Source: Phytohabitans maris
GTDB taxonomy: Bacteria; Actinomycetota; Actinomycetes; Mycobacteriales; Micromonosporaceae
Direction: 5' to 3'
Assembly (NCBI RefSeq): GCF_031085175.1
Contig: NZ_JAVHUY010000016.1
Coordinates: 62,001 to 126,000, forward strand
Length of the DNA stretch: 64,000 nt
Translations under genes and position numbers: made by a program
Notes under the pieces: generated by a model
What the model was told of the DNA's origin: nothing
The model's input: the letters and a program-made list of their open reading frames with translations, nothing else
The model's database searches: none
In this document: piece by piece, positions 16,858-24,565 of the stretch
Layout: each line of letters opens with the position of its first letter
How positions within the stretch are numbered: the stretch's first letter is position 1

Positions 16858-16884
16858 GGGAACAACTTCGCGCGGTGGGGCGTA
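16858..16884 (+). promoter_or_regulatory. Possible ECF-type promoter before the DUF4193 gene
   Basis: GGGAAC at 16858-16863, a 17-nt spacer and CGTA at 16881-16884 resemble ECF promoters of the GGAAC...CGT class. A TTGACG at 16804-16809 with TACCCC 16 nt later is a competing housekeeping-type candidate. A GCCTCGC-CT-GCGAGGC palindrome follows at 16912-16927. Confidence 0.35.
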
Positions 16885-17016
16885 CATGCATCCCACAGGG
16901 GCGGTATACATGCCTCGCCTGCGAGGCGGTAAGGTACGCCGCCCACAGTTGGGCACAGAAACATCGTCGTCCGGGTTACACCCGGAAGCGACACACGAAC
17001 GGGAGAGTGACAACCG

Positions 17017-17313
17017 ATGGCCACCGACTACGACGCACCGCGTCGCGACGAGGTCGACCTCGGCGAGGACAGCCTGGAGGAGCTCAAGGCACGGCGGACC
17101 GACTCCCAGTCGGGCGCCGTGGACGTGGACGAAGCCGAGGTAGCCGAGAGCTTCGAGCTGCCCGGAGCCGACCTCGCCGACGAAGAGCTGACCGTCAAGG
17201 TGCTGCCGATGCAGCAGGACGAGTTCCGCTGCGCACGCTGCTTCCTGGTGCACCACCGGAGCCAGCTGGCGTACGAGCGGAACGGCGAGCTGATCTGCAC
17301 CGAGTGCGCCTGA
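17017..17313 (+). CDS. DUF4193 zinc-ribbon protein
   Basis: 98 aa. An acidic N-terminal half is followed by a four-cysteine zinc-ribbon pattern, CARCFLVHHRSQ near residue 72 and ICTECA at the C-terminus. The family is near-universal in actinobacteria; the M. tuberculosis homologue Rv2699c lies in the same sigA-dut neighbourhood. Function unknown. ATG start with GGGAGAG about 8 nt upstream. It probably shares a transcript with the following gene 13 nt away. Confidence 0.92.
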   Translation: MATDYDAPRRDEVDLGEDSLEELKARRTDSQSGAVDVDEAEVAESFELPGADLADEELTVKVLPMQQDEFRCARCFLVHHRSQLAYERNGELICTECA

Positions 17314-17326
17314 CCTGGTCAGTGCC

Positions 17327-18106
17327 GTGACGGACGGAGTTCCCGAGTCCGGAGTGGACCCTGAGCTGAGCAAGGCGATCGCCGAGCTCAGCGAGGAGGG
17401 CGTGCCCCCGGCCGAGCGAAAGCGGCTCCTGCGCCGCATCGCCGGCCAGGTGCCCATCCGCCGGATCGGCACCATGTTTCGGCCGAAGGCCGCCGCCAGA
17501 TGGATGGCCGACACCGTGGCCGGCGTGGCGCCGTACATCCCGGTCCGCGACCTGGAGACGCTCCGCCGCCACCATGACGGATTGGACGGTGAGGCGCTCG
17601 CCGACCGGCTCGTCCGCAACGCCAGCCGGGTGACGGCCGGTGTGGGGGCCGCCGGCGGCGGGATCGCCGCCGTCGAGTGGGCGGCGACGCCCACCCTGTT
17701 GACCGCACCCGTGCTGCTCGCCGCCGAGACGGTCGCCGTGGTCGCCGTCGAGATCAAGCTGATCGGCGAGCTCCAGGAGGTTTACCGGGTCCCGGTTCCG
17801 GGTACCGGGGCGCAGCGCGCGGTGCGCCTGATCCAGGCCTGGTCCCAGCAGCGCGGGTTCAACCCGCTGACGCCGGGCGTCGGCATCGGCGCCGTGCTCG
17901 GCACGGCCGCCCGCAAGGAGCTGCGCGACCGCCTGTTGCGCCGCTTCGGGCGCAACATCACCACGCTCGGCCCGCTGCTGACCGGCGCGGCGGTGGCCGG
18001 ATACCTCAACCGGAGGGCGACGCAGGCCCTCGGTGACCGCGTCCGTGACGACCTGCGGCGGCGCGGCCGCGGGGCGATCGAGGGGACGGTCGTCAGCGAC
18101 GGCTGA
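17327..18106 (+). CDS. Conserved actinobacterial protein with hydrophobic core
   Basis: 259 aa, family not recognised with certainty. The N-terminal ~100 residues are soluble and helical (ERKRLLRRIAGQVPIRRIG). The central part (residues ~103-150) is Ala/Gly/Val-rich and hydrophobic (AGVGAAGGGIAAVEWAA, LLAAETVAVVAVEIKLIGEL), and a second short apolar stretch lies near residue 223. It may be a peripheral or integral membrane protein. GTG start 13 nt after the DUF4193 gene. Its last 14 bases overlap the convergent DUF3093 gene. Confidence 0.75.
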   Translation: MTDGVPESGVDPELSKAIAELSEEGVPPAERKRLLRRIAGQVPIRRIGTMFRPKAAARWMADTVAGVAPYIPVRDLETLRRHHDGLDGEALADRLVRNASRVTAGVGAAGGGIAAVEWAATPTLLTAPVLLAAETVAVVAVEIKLIGELQEVYRVPVPGTGAQRAVRLIQAWSQQRGFNPLTPGVGIGAVLGTAARKELRDRLLRRFGRNITTLGPLLTGAAVAGYLNRRATQALGDRVRDDLRRRGRGAIEGTVVSDG

Positions 18107-18554
18107 CCGCCTCCCGGGCGGCGACCAGCGCGGCCGCCAGCTCCGTGGGGCGGCGCGAGCTGACCACCCAGTACGGCGTGGGGTCCGCCGGGTCGTCGAG
18201 CACGATCTGCACGGCACCGCCGATCCACGGCCGCTGGACGACGAACGCGAGCGGGTCGGCGCCCACGCCGAGCACCTCGCGGCGGCCGGAGACGTCGAGC
18301 GGCACCGCGTCGGTGACGAAGCGCACGGGCAGGTGGGCGTCGTCGACGTACAGTTCGCCGCCGGCCACCCGGATCCGGATGCGACCCGCCCACCACAGGC
18401 CGGCGACCGCCAGCGGCAGCAGCACGACGAACGGGAGCCAGGCGCGCACCCCGCTGGAGCCCATCCAGATCTCGGCCGCGAGGAGGGCGGCGGCACCGAG
18501 GCCGGGCAGCCACAGCCACCACGGAACGGTCAGGCGTTCGGCATACTCCTCCAC
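18093..18554 (-). CDS. DUF3093 membrane protein
   Basis: 153 aa from GTG 18554 (EEYAERLTVPWWLWLPG), typical of the family start. Two adjacent membrane helices (residues ~9-25 and 32-50) precede a cytosolic or external beta-rich domain with GGELYVDDAHLPVRFV and VVSSRRPTELAAAL. The M. tuberculosis counterpart is Rv2698, beside dut as here. Function unknown. The start is supported by TACCCT 6 nt upstream with no ribosome-binding site; a longer GTG start at 18578 is possible. Tail-to-tail overlap of 14 nt with the preceding plus-strand gene. Confidence 0.85.
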   Translation of the reverse strand: MEEYAERLTVPWWLWLPGLGAAALLAAEIWMGSSGVRAWLPFVVLLPLAVAGLWWAGRIRIRVAGGELYVDDAHLPVRFVTDAVPLDVSGRREVLGVGADPLAFVVQRPWIGGAVQIVLDDPADPTPYWVVSSRRPTELAAALVAAREAVSRR

Positions 18555-18560
18555 GGGGTG

Positions 18561-18566
18561 AGGGTA
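18561..18566 (-). promoter_or_regulatory. -10 box (TACCCT) for near-leaderless DUF3093 mRNA
   Basis: TACCCT then 6 nt then the GTG at 18554. Confidence 0.45.
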
Positions 18567-18714
18567 CGTCTCAGGCACTGAGCCGGACACGCGAGGTGCC
18601 GGCGAGTGAGCATCGTGGCGCCGGCCACGGCCCGAGGGGCGGAGCGAGCGCGAAGCCGAGCAATTGGGTAGGGCAGGATGGACCCCAGCAACCCACGCGA
18701 CGAAAGAGACAGAC

Positions 18715-19185
18715 GTGACCGACGCTGTGCCCGTACCGGTGCGCCGGCTCGACCCGGACCTGCCGCTCCCCGCGTACGCCCATCCGGGGGACGCGGGCGC
18801 CGACCTCGTGGCGGCCGAAGACGTGGAGATCGCGCCGGGCGAGCGCGCGCTGGTCGGCACCGGGGTGGCGATCGCGCTGCCGGAGGGCTTCGTGGGGCTG
18901 GTGCACCCGCGCTCCGGCCTCGCCGCGCGGCTGGGCGTGACCGTGCTGAACGCGCCCGGCACGGTCGACTCCGGCTACCGGGGCGAGATCAGGGTCAACC
19001 TGGTCAACCACGACCGCACGGCCACCGCCAAGATCTCCCGCGGCGACCGGATCGCGCAGCTCGTGGTGCAGCGGGTCGAGCGGGCCGCGTTCCAGCCGGT
19101 CGACGAGCTCCCCGACTCCAGCCGGGGCGCGGGCGGGCACGGTTCGACGGGCGGCCACGCCGGCCTGGTCGGGGAGGTGCGTTGA
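18715..19185 (+). CDS. dut: dUTP diphosphatase
   Basis: 156 aa homotrimeric dUTPase that converts dUTP to dUMP and pyrophosphate. All five motifs are present in order: AGADLVA (1), PRSGLA (2), [15 protein letters not shown] with the catalytic Asp and Tyr (3), RGDRIAQLV (4) and [10 protein letters not shown] (5), which closes over the active site. GTG 18715 was chosen because the family starts near this point; a TTG at 18664 is less likely. The stop overlaps the ATG of the DUF3710 gene by one base (TGATG), so the two are coupled, as in M. tuberculosis Rv2697c-Rv2696c. Confidence 0.97.
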   Translation: MTDAVPVPVRRLDPDLPLPAYAHPGDAGADLVAAEDVEIAPGERALVGTGVAIALPEGFVGLVHPRSGLAARLGVTVLNAPGTVDSGYRGEIRVNLVNHDRTATAKISRGDRIAQLVVQRVERAAFQPVDELPDSSRGAGGHGSTGGHAGLVGEVR

Positions 19186-19934
19186 TGTTCTCGCGGCGGC
19201 GGGAGGGCGGGCGGCACGCGCGCGACAACAGCCAGCGCCGCGGCCGGGCGGAGCAGCGGTACGAGCCGGCCGAGCCCGAGCCGGTCGTGCCGAGCGTCGG
19301 CCCGTACGACGTGGCCGACGCCCCGGACGGCGTGCAGCGGCTCGACCTGGGCAGCCTCAAGATCCCCGCGGTCGACGGCGTCGAGGTGCGGGTGCAGGCC
19401 AACCCCGACGGGGTGGTGCAGCAGGTCGTCCTCGTCCACGGGGAGAACGCCCTCCAGCTGGGCGTCTTCGCCGCCCCGCGCAGCGAGGGCATCTGGGACG
19501 AGGTGCGCGCCGAGATCCGCAAGTCGCTTTTCGACGACGGTGTGGCCGCCGAGGAGATCGACGGTGAGTACGGGGTGGAGCTGCGCGCCCGCGTGCGGAC
19601 CCCGGAGGGCCTGACCGACCTGCGGTTCGTCGGCATCGACGGCCCGCGGTGGATGGTCCGCGGCGTGTACCAGGGCGGAGCGGCGGTCGACCCGGCCGGC
19701 AGCGGCCCGCTGGTGGACTGCCTGCACGGCCTCGTGGTCGACCGCGGCCAGGAGGCCAAGCCGGTGCGCGAGCCGCTCCCGCTGCGCCTGCCGAAGGAGC
19801 TGGCCGCACAGGCCCAGCAGGGCCAGGCGGCGGCCGAGCCGGCGGCCCAGGCCGTGGACGCGCCGCCGCCGGTCAACGGCGCCGGTCCCACCCAGCCCCG
19901 CCGCCGGCCGTCCCCCCGCCCACGCCGCACCTAG
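19185..19934 (+). CDS. DUF3710 protein
   Basis: 249 aa. A basic N-terminus ([20 protein letters not shown]) leads into the DUF3710 core, including GPYDVADAPDGVQRLDLGSL and GIDGPRWMVRGVYQG. The C-terminal ~45 residues are Ala/Gln/Pro-rich and probably disordered. Cytoplasmic protein of unknown function, conserved next to dut in actinobacteria. Confidence 0.9.
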   Translation: MFSRRREGGRHARDNSQRRGRAEQRYEPAEPEPVVPSVGPYDVADAPDGVQRLDLGSLKIPAVDGVEVRVQANPDGVVQQVVLVHGENALQLGVFAAPRSEGIWDEVRAEIRKSLFDDGVAAEEIDGEYGVELRARVRTPEGLTDLRFVGIDGPRWMVRGVYQGGAAVDPAGSGPLVDCLHGLVVDRGQEAKPVREPLPLRLPKELAAQAQQGQAAAEPAAQAVDAPPPVNGAGPTQPRRRPSPRPRRT

Positions 19935-19973
19935 CTTCGACAGACGTCGATCGACGCGCCGGCCGCGGGGGCG

Positions 19974-19979
19974 TACCCT
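19974..19979 (+). promoter_or_regulatory. -10 box (TACCCT) upstream of the OB-fold gene
   Basis: A start site ~7 nt downstream would give a leader of about 30 nt containing GAGGAGG (19994-20000) before the ATG at 20016. It would place the ATG at 19983 upstream of the transcript start. Confidence 0.45.
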
Positions 19980-20015
19980 GGGATGACCCTGTCGAGGAGG
20001 CTGACACCCAAGGTC

Positions 20016-20396
20016 ATGGCGACCGACCACACCTCACACTCGGTGCGCCGGTTCTTCCAGCGCCTCACGGCCACCGAGGCCGAGCTCGACGCGGAGGAGC
20101 TGCAGCGGGAGAGCGCGGAGTCCGGCTCGACGCTGGCCGGCCTGTGCCGGCGGGGGCAGCTCGTATCGGTGTCCGGCCGCTTGCGTACCGTGGTCTACAC
20201 TCCACGGACCAACCTGCCCACGCTGGAGGCGGACCTGTACGACGGCAGTGACGTCGTCACCCTGGTGTGGCTCGGCCGCCGGCACATCGCCGGGATCGAG
20301 CCGGGCCGGCAGTTGACGGCGCGCGGTCGCGTCGCGGTGCGCGATGACCGTAAAGTCATCTACAACCCGTACTACGAGCTGGAAGCGCCTCGATAG
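20016..20396 (+). CDS. OB-fold nucleic-acid-binding-domain protein
   Basis: 126 aa. A helical N-terminus (RRFFQRLTATEAELDAEELQ) precedes an OB fold (SVSGRLRTVVYTP, LEADLYDGSDVVTLVWLGRR, GRVAVRDDRKVIYNPYYEL). The M. tuberculosis counterpart is Rv2694c in the same order. It probably binds single-stranded nucleic acid, but this is untested. ATG 20016 fits homologue N-termini; ATG 19983 is an alternative. Three nt separate its stop from the DUF3159 start. Confidence 0.88.
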   Translation: MATDHTSHSVRRFFQRLTATEAELDAEELQRESAESGSTLAGLCRRGQLVSVSGRLRTVVYTPRTNLPTLEADLYDGSDVVTLVWLGRRHIAGIEPGRQLTARGRVAVRDDRKVIYNPYYELEAPR

Positions 20397-20398
20397 AT

Positions 20399-21052
20399 AT
20401 GACGACGCAGCCGGAGGACGACGAAGAACGCCTGCCCAGCTTCGCCGAGCAGATGGCCGAGCAGCTGGGCGGCTGGCGGGGCCTGGTCGAGTCGAGCGTG
20501 CCAGTCGTGGTGTTCGTCCTCGTCAACATCGTCGCCGACCTCAACCCGGCCCTCATCGCCTCGGTGGGCGTGGCCCTGGCCATCGCCGCCCTCCGCCTGA
20601 TCCAGCGCCGCCCCGTCCGCCACGCGGTCAACGGGCTGTTCGGCGTCGGCATCGGCGCGTTCATCGCGTGGCGTACGGGTGACGAAAAGGACTTCTACCT
20701 GCCCGGCATCCTGTACGGGATCGGGTACGGCCTGGCCCTGCTCCTCTCGGTGGCCGTCCGGCAGCCGCTCGTGGGCTGGATCTGGTCGGTGATCGTCGCC
20801 GGCGGCAAGTCCGAGTGGCGCACCGACCGCAAGCTGATCCGCCTGTTCAGCCGCCTGACCGTGCTGTGGGGCGTCGTGTGGCTGGCCAAGGTGGGCGTGC
20901 AGGCCGCGCTCTACCTCGCCGACCAGGACACCGCGCTGGGCGTGGCCCGGCTGCTGCTCGGCTACCCGCCGTACCTGCTGCTGCTCGCCTTCACGGTGTG
21001 GGCCGTGCGGCGCGAGACCCGGCAGCCCGAGACGGAAGCCGCGCCCGCCTAG
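20399..21052 (+). CDS. DUF3159 membrane protein
   Basis: 217 aa with about five to six membrane helices. PSFAEQMAEQLGGWRGLVES at residues 14-33 is the family signature. Polar residues such as GKSEWRTDRKL sit in a loop before the last helix pair. Function unknown; the homologue Rv2693c is likewise next to the Rv2694c OB-fold gene. Its stop is 5 nt before family A hairpin copy 2. Confidence 0.9.
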   Translation: MTTQPEDDEERLPSFAEQMAEQLGGWRGLVESSVPVVVFVLVNIVADLNPALIASVGVALAIAALRLIQRRPVRHAVNGLFGVGIGAFIAWRTGDEKDFYLPGILYGIGYGLALLLSVAVRQPLVGWIWSVIVAGGKSEWRTDRKLIRLFSRLTVLWGVVWLAKVGVQAALYLADQDTALGVARLLLGYPPYLLLLAFTVWAVRRETRQPETEAAPA

Positions 21053-21057
21053 CCCCG

Positions 21058-21109
21058 TGATCAAAGCTCCCCTCAGGTCGTTCTAGCGACGTGAGGGGAG
21101 CTTTGATCA
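21058..21109. repeat. Family A dispersed hairpin, copy 2
   Basis: Arms 21058-21080 and 21087-21109 (TGATCAAAGCTCCCC at the base) around loop TTCTAG, with one mismatch at arm position 19. It lies between the convergent DUF3159 and TrkA genes, 5 nt from one stop and 2 nt from the other. Confidence 0.92.
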
Positions 21110-21111
21110 CG

Positions 21112-21801
21112 CTAGGAGGCTTCGCGGGTCCGTTCCACGCTGTCGGCGCCGAGGATCACGGCGCGGACGGTGTCTTCCACCTCGGCGGTGCAGACGAAGA
21201 TCAGCTCGTCGCCGGCCTCGATCGGGTCGTCGGGCGTGGGCACGAGCACCCGCTTGCCGCGCAGGATGGCCACGAGCGCCGCGTCGCGGGGGAGCGGCAC
21301 CGCGTGCACCGGCTGGCCCACGTACGGCGCGGTGGGGGGCAGGGTGATCTCGACCAGGTTGGCCTCGCCCTGCCGGAAGGTCATCAGCCGCACCAGGTCG
21401 CCGACCGTCACGGCCTCCTCGACCAGCGCGGCCATCACCCGCGGCTTGCTGACCGCCACGTCGACGCCCCACTGCTCGGTGAAGAGCCACTCGTTCTCCG
21501 CGCGGTTGACCCGGGCGACCACCCGCGGTACCGCGAACTCGGTCTTGGCCAGCAGCGACACCACCAGGTTGACCTTGTCGTCGCCGGTGGCGGCCACGAC
21601 CACGTCGCAGCTGGAGAGCGCGGCCTCCTCGAGGCTGGCCAGCTCGCAGGCGTCGGCCAGCACCCACTCGGCGGCCGGTACCCGCTCGGGGCGGAGCATC
21701 TTGGGCTGGCGCTCGATGAGCATCACCTGGTGGCCGTTTTCGATCAGCTCCTGGGCGATCGAGCGACCCACGTTGCCGGCTCCGGCGATCGCGACCCGCA
21801 C
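21112..21801 (-). CDS. TrkA/RCK-type potassium-uptake regulatory protein (second copy)
   Basis: 229 aa. An RCK_N Rossmann domain (VRVAIAGAGNVGRSIAQEL, with ADACE and VVVAATGDDKVN) is followed by a TrkA_C/RCK_C domain (residues ~150-215). Such subunits bind NAD(H), ATP or c-di-AMP and gate K+ transporters from the cytoplasmic side. It matches CeoC/TrkB of mycobacteria. The GTG start lies 2 nt after the upstream trkA-like stop, and GGAAGGGGGG is close upstream. Confidence 0.9.
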   Translation of the reverse strand: MRVAIAGAGNVGRSIAQELIENGHQVMLIERQPKMLRPERVPAAEWVLADACELASLEEAALSSCDVVVAATGDDKVNLVVSLLAKTEFAVPRVVARVNRAENEWLFTEQWGVDVAVSKPRVMAALVEEAVTVGDLVRLMTFRQGEANLVEITLPPTAPYVGQPVHAVPLPRDAALVAILRGKRVLVPTPDDPIEAGDELIFVCTAEVEDTVRAVILGADSVERTREAS

Positions 21802-21803
21802 CG

Positions 21804-22469
21804 CTACCGCCCCCCTTCCGGGGCGGTGCCGGCGATCATGCTCACGCGCTCCGCGATGTCGTCGGTGACCAGCATGAACACCTGGTCGCCCTCCTGCAGC
21901 ATGGTCGAGGGCGTGGCCAGCGTGCCGATGCCGAAGCGGGTCAGGTAGGCGATCCGGGTGCCGGTGTTGGCCTCCAGCTGCTTGACCGGATGGCCGTACC
22001 ACTCCTTGTGCACGGGCACCTCGATGATCGAGACGGTGCTGGTGGGATCGCGGAAGATCTCCATGGTCCCCTCGGGGACGAGCTGGCGCAGGATGCGGTC
22101 GGCCGTCCACCGGACCGTCGCCACCGTGGGGATGCCGAGCCGCTCGTACACCTCGGCGCGCCTCGGGTCGTAGATCCGGGCCACCACGCGGGAGACGCCG
22201 AACGTCTCGCGGGCCAGCCGGGCCGAGATGATGTTGGAGTTGTCACCGCTGGAGACCGCGGCGAACGCGTCGGCCCGCTCGATTCCGGCCTGGCGCAGCA
22301 CGTCGCCGTCGAAGCCGATGCCGGTCACCGTGATGCCGCCGAACTCCGGCCCGAGCCGCCGGAACGCGTCGACGTTCTGGTCGATCACCGCGACCGTGTG
22401 GTCGCGCGCCTCCAGGTTGTGCGCGAGGGTCGAGCCGACCCGCCCACAGCCCATGATCACCACGTGCAC
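21804..22469 (-). CDS. TrkA/RCK-type potassium-uptake regulatory protein (first copy)
   Basis: 221 aa. The Rossmann signature HVVIMGCGRVGSTLAHNLEA is at the N-terminus and SSGDNSNIISARLARE follows in the RCK_N domain; an RCK_C domain ends the protein. It is about 30% similar to its downstream neighbour by eye. Both face away from the APC permease gene, so the three form a K+ module without a TrkH pore in the window. GTG 22469 is preceded by GAGAGGAGAG. Confidence 0.9.
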   Translation of the reverse strand: MHVVIMGCGRVGSTLAHNLEARDHTVAVIDQNVDAFRRLGPEFGGITVTGIGFDGDVLRQAGIERADAFAAVSSGDNSNIISARLARETFGVSRVVARIYDPRRAEVYERLGIPTVATVRWTADRILRQLVPEGTMEIFRDPTSTVSIIEVPVHKEWYGHPVKQLEANTGTRIAYLTRFGIGTLATPSTMLQEGDQVFMLVTDDIAERVSMIAGTAPEGGR

Positions 22470-22547
22470 CCCGTGACTCTCCTCTCGTTCCCGGGAGAAG
22501 CCTCCCACGTGATCGCCACCGGCGGGGCGGCGGCCACCCCGCCACCG

Positions 22548-22553
22548 TACGAT
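22548..22553 (+). promoter_or_regulatory. -10 box (TACGAT) for near-leaderless permease mRNA
   Basis: TACGAT then 8 nt then the GTG at 22562, with no Shine-Dalgarno. Confidence 0.45.
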
Positions 22554-22561
22554 CGGCGCTT

Positions 22562-24565
22562 GTGGCCAGTCCCACCTCACTGCTGAAACGGCTGCTGGTC
22601 GGCCGGCCGTTCCGGTCCGACCGGCTTCAGCACACGCTGCTGCCGAAGCGCATCGCGCTGCCGGTGTTCGCCTCGGACGCGCTCTCCAGCGTGGCGTACG
22701 CGCCGGACGAGATCCTGCTGACCCTCTCGATCGCCGGGGCCGGGGCGTACCTCTACTCGCCGTGGGTGGCGCTGGCCGTCGTCGTGGTGATGCTCACGGT
22801 GGTGGCGAGCTACCGGCAGAACGTGCACGCGTACCCGTCGGGCGGCGGCGACTACGAGGTGGCGACCGTCAACCTGGGACCCAAGGCGGGCGTCGGGGTG
22901 GCCAGCGCGCTGATGGTCGACTACGTGCTCACCGTGGCGGTGTCGACCTCGTCCGGCGTGGCCAACCTCGGCTCGGTCATCCCGTGGGTCGCCGAGCACA
23001 AGGTGGGCGTGGCGGTGACCGCCGTGGTGGTGCTCACCGCCATGAACCTGCGCGGGCTGCGCGAGTCGGGCACGGCGTTCGCCATCCCGACGTACGGCTT
23101 CATGATCGTCATCATCGGCATGCTCCTGACCGGCCTGGTCCGTATCTTCGTGCTCGGTGACGACCTGCGCGCGCCCAGCGCCGACCTGCTGATCGCGGCC
23201 GAGGACGACCACCTGACCGGGTTCGCGATGGTGTTCCTGCTCTTACGCACGTTCTCGTCGGGCTGCGCGGCACTCACCGGCGTCGAGGCGATCTCCAACG
23301 GCGTGCCCGCGTTCAAGCCGCCCAAGAGCCGCAACGCCGCGACCACGCTGCTGCTGCTCGGCACCGTGGCGGTCACGATGCTGGTCGGCATCATCTGGAT
23401 GTCCCGCCTGACCCACCTGCAGTTCGTCGAGAACCCAGCGCTGCAGATCGTGCAGGGACCGCCCGGGTACGAGCAGAAGACCGTCACCACCCAGATCGGC
23501 GAGGCGGTCTTCGGCGGCGGCTCGGTCCTGCTGTACGTCGTGGCCGCCGCCACCGCCCTCATCCTCTTCCTGGCCGCGAACACCGCGTTCAACGGCTTCC
23601 CGGTCCTCGGCTCGATCCTCGCCCAGGACCGCTATCTGCCCCGCCAGCTGCACACCCGCGGCGACCGGCTGGCGTTCTCCAACGGCATCATCCTGCTGGC
23701 GCTCTTCGCGATCCTGCTGATCGTGGCGTTCCAGGCCGAGGTCACGCGGCTGATCCAGCTGTACATCGTGGGCGTGTTCGTGTCGTTCACACTGTCGCAG
23801 GCCGGCATGATCCGCCACTGGAACCGCCTGCTGCCCCGCACCCGCGACCCCGAGCAGCGCCGCCGCATGATCCGCTCGCGGGCCATCAACGCGTTCGGCG
23901 CCGCGATGACCGGCACGGTGCTGGTGATCGTGCTGATCACGAAGTTCCTGCTCGGCGCCTGGATCGCGATCGCCGCGATGGCCGTGATCTACGTGACGAT
24001 GCTGGCCATCCGCAAGCACTACGACACCGTCTCCCGCGAGCTCACGCCCGCCGACGCCCGCCAGGTGCTGCCCGCCCGCAACCACGCGATCGTGCTGGTC
24101 AGCAAGGTGCACCTGCCGACGCTGCGGGCGCTCGCGTACGCCCAGGCCACCCGCCCGGACTCGCTCACCGCGGTCACCGTCAACGTCGACGACAAGGACA
24201 CCCGGCGGATCGAGGAGGAGTGGGAAAACCGCGAGATCCCGGTGCCGCTCACCGTCGTCGACTCGCCGTACCGGGAGATCACCCGACCGATCGTCGACTT
24301 CGTCAAGTCGGTCCGCCGCAGCTCACCCCGGGACGTGGTCACCGTCTTCATCCCCGAGTACGTCGTCGGCAAGTGGTGGGAGCACCTGCTGCACAACCAG
24401 AGCGCGCTGCGGATCAAGGGGCGGCTGCTCTTCGAGCCGGGCGTGATGGTGACCAGCGTGCCGTGGCAGCTCGCCTCCAGCGCCGGCAAGGACCTCGACC
24501 GCCTCGACCGTGACCTGGCCCGCGGGCCGGCACGCGGTCCGCGCGAGCGGACCCCGCCGCGGTGA
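22562..24565 (+). CDS. APC-superfamily (KUP/KimA-like) permease
   Basis: 667 aa with about 12 membrane helices, then a ~170-residue cytosolic domain from about residue 495. FASDALSSVAYAPDEILLTL near residue 36 and YPSGGGDYEVA near residue 93 are typical of the KimA-like branch of the APC superfamily. Bacillus KimA is a high-affinity, c-di-AMP-controlled K+ importer, and the divergent TrkA/RCK genes fit a K+ role. Homologue Rv2690c sits in the same place. Substrate assignment is inference. The stop overlaps the methyltransferase start as GTGA. Confidence 0.88.
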   Translation: MASPTSLLKRLLVGRPFRSDRLQHTLLPKRIALPVFASDALSSVAYAPDEILLTLSIAGAGAYLYSPWVALAVVVVMLTVVASYRQNVHAYPSGGGDYEVATVNLGPKAGVGVASALMVDYVLTVAVSTSSGVANLGSVIPWVAEHKVGVAVTAVVVLTAMNLRGLRESGTAFAIPTYGFMIVIIGMLLTGLVRIFVLGDDLRAPSADLLIAAEDDHLTGFAMVFLLLRTFSSGCAALTGVEAISNGVPAFKPPKSRNAATTLLLLGTVAVTMLVGIIWMSRLTHLQFVENPALQIVQGPPGYEQKTVTTQIGEAVFGGGSVLLYVVAAATALILFLAANTAFNGFPVLGSILAQDRYLPRQLHTRGDRLAFSNGIILLALFAILLIVAFQAEVTRLIQLYIVGVFVSFTLSQAGMIRHWNRLLPRTRDPEQRRRMIRSRAINAFGAAMTGTVLVIVLITKFLLGAWIAIAAMAVIYVTMLAIRKHYDTVSRELTPADARQVLPARNHAIVLVSKVHLPTLRALAYAQATRPDSLTAVTVNVDDKDTRRIEEEWENREIPVPLTVVDSPYREITRPIVDFVKSVRRSSPRDVVTVFIPEYVVGKWWEHLLHNQSALRIKGRLLFEPGVMVTSVPWQLASSAGKDLDRLDRDLARGPARGPRERTPPR

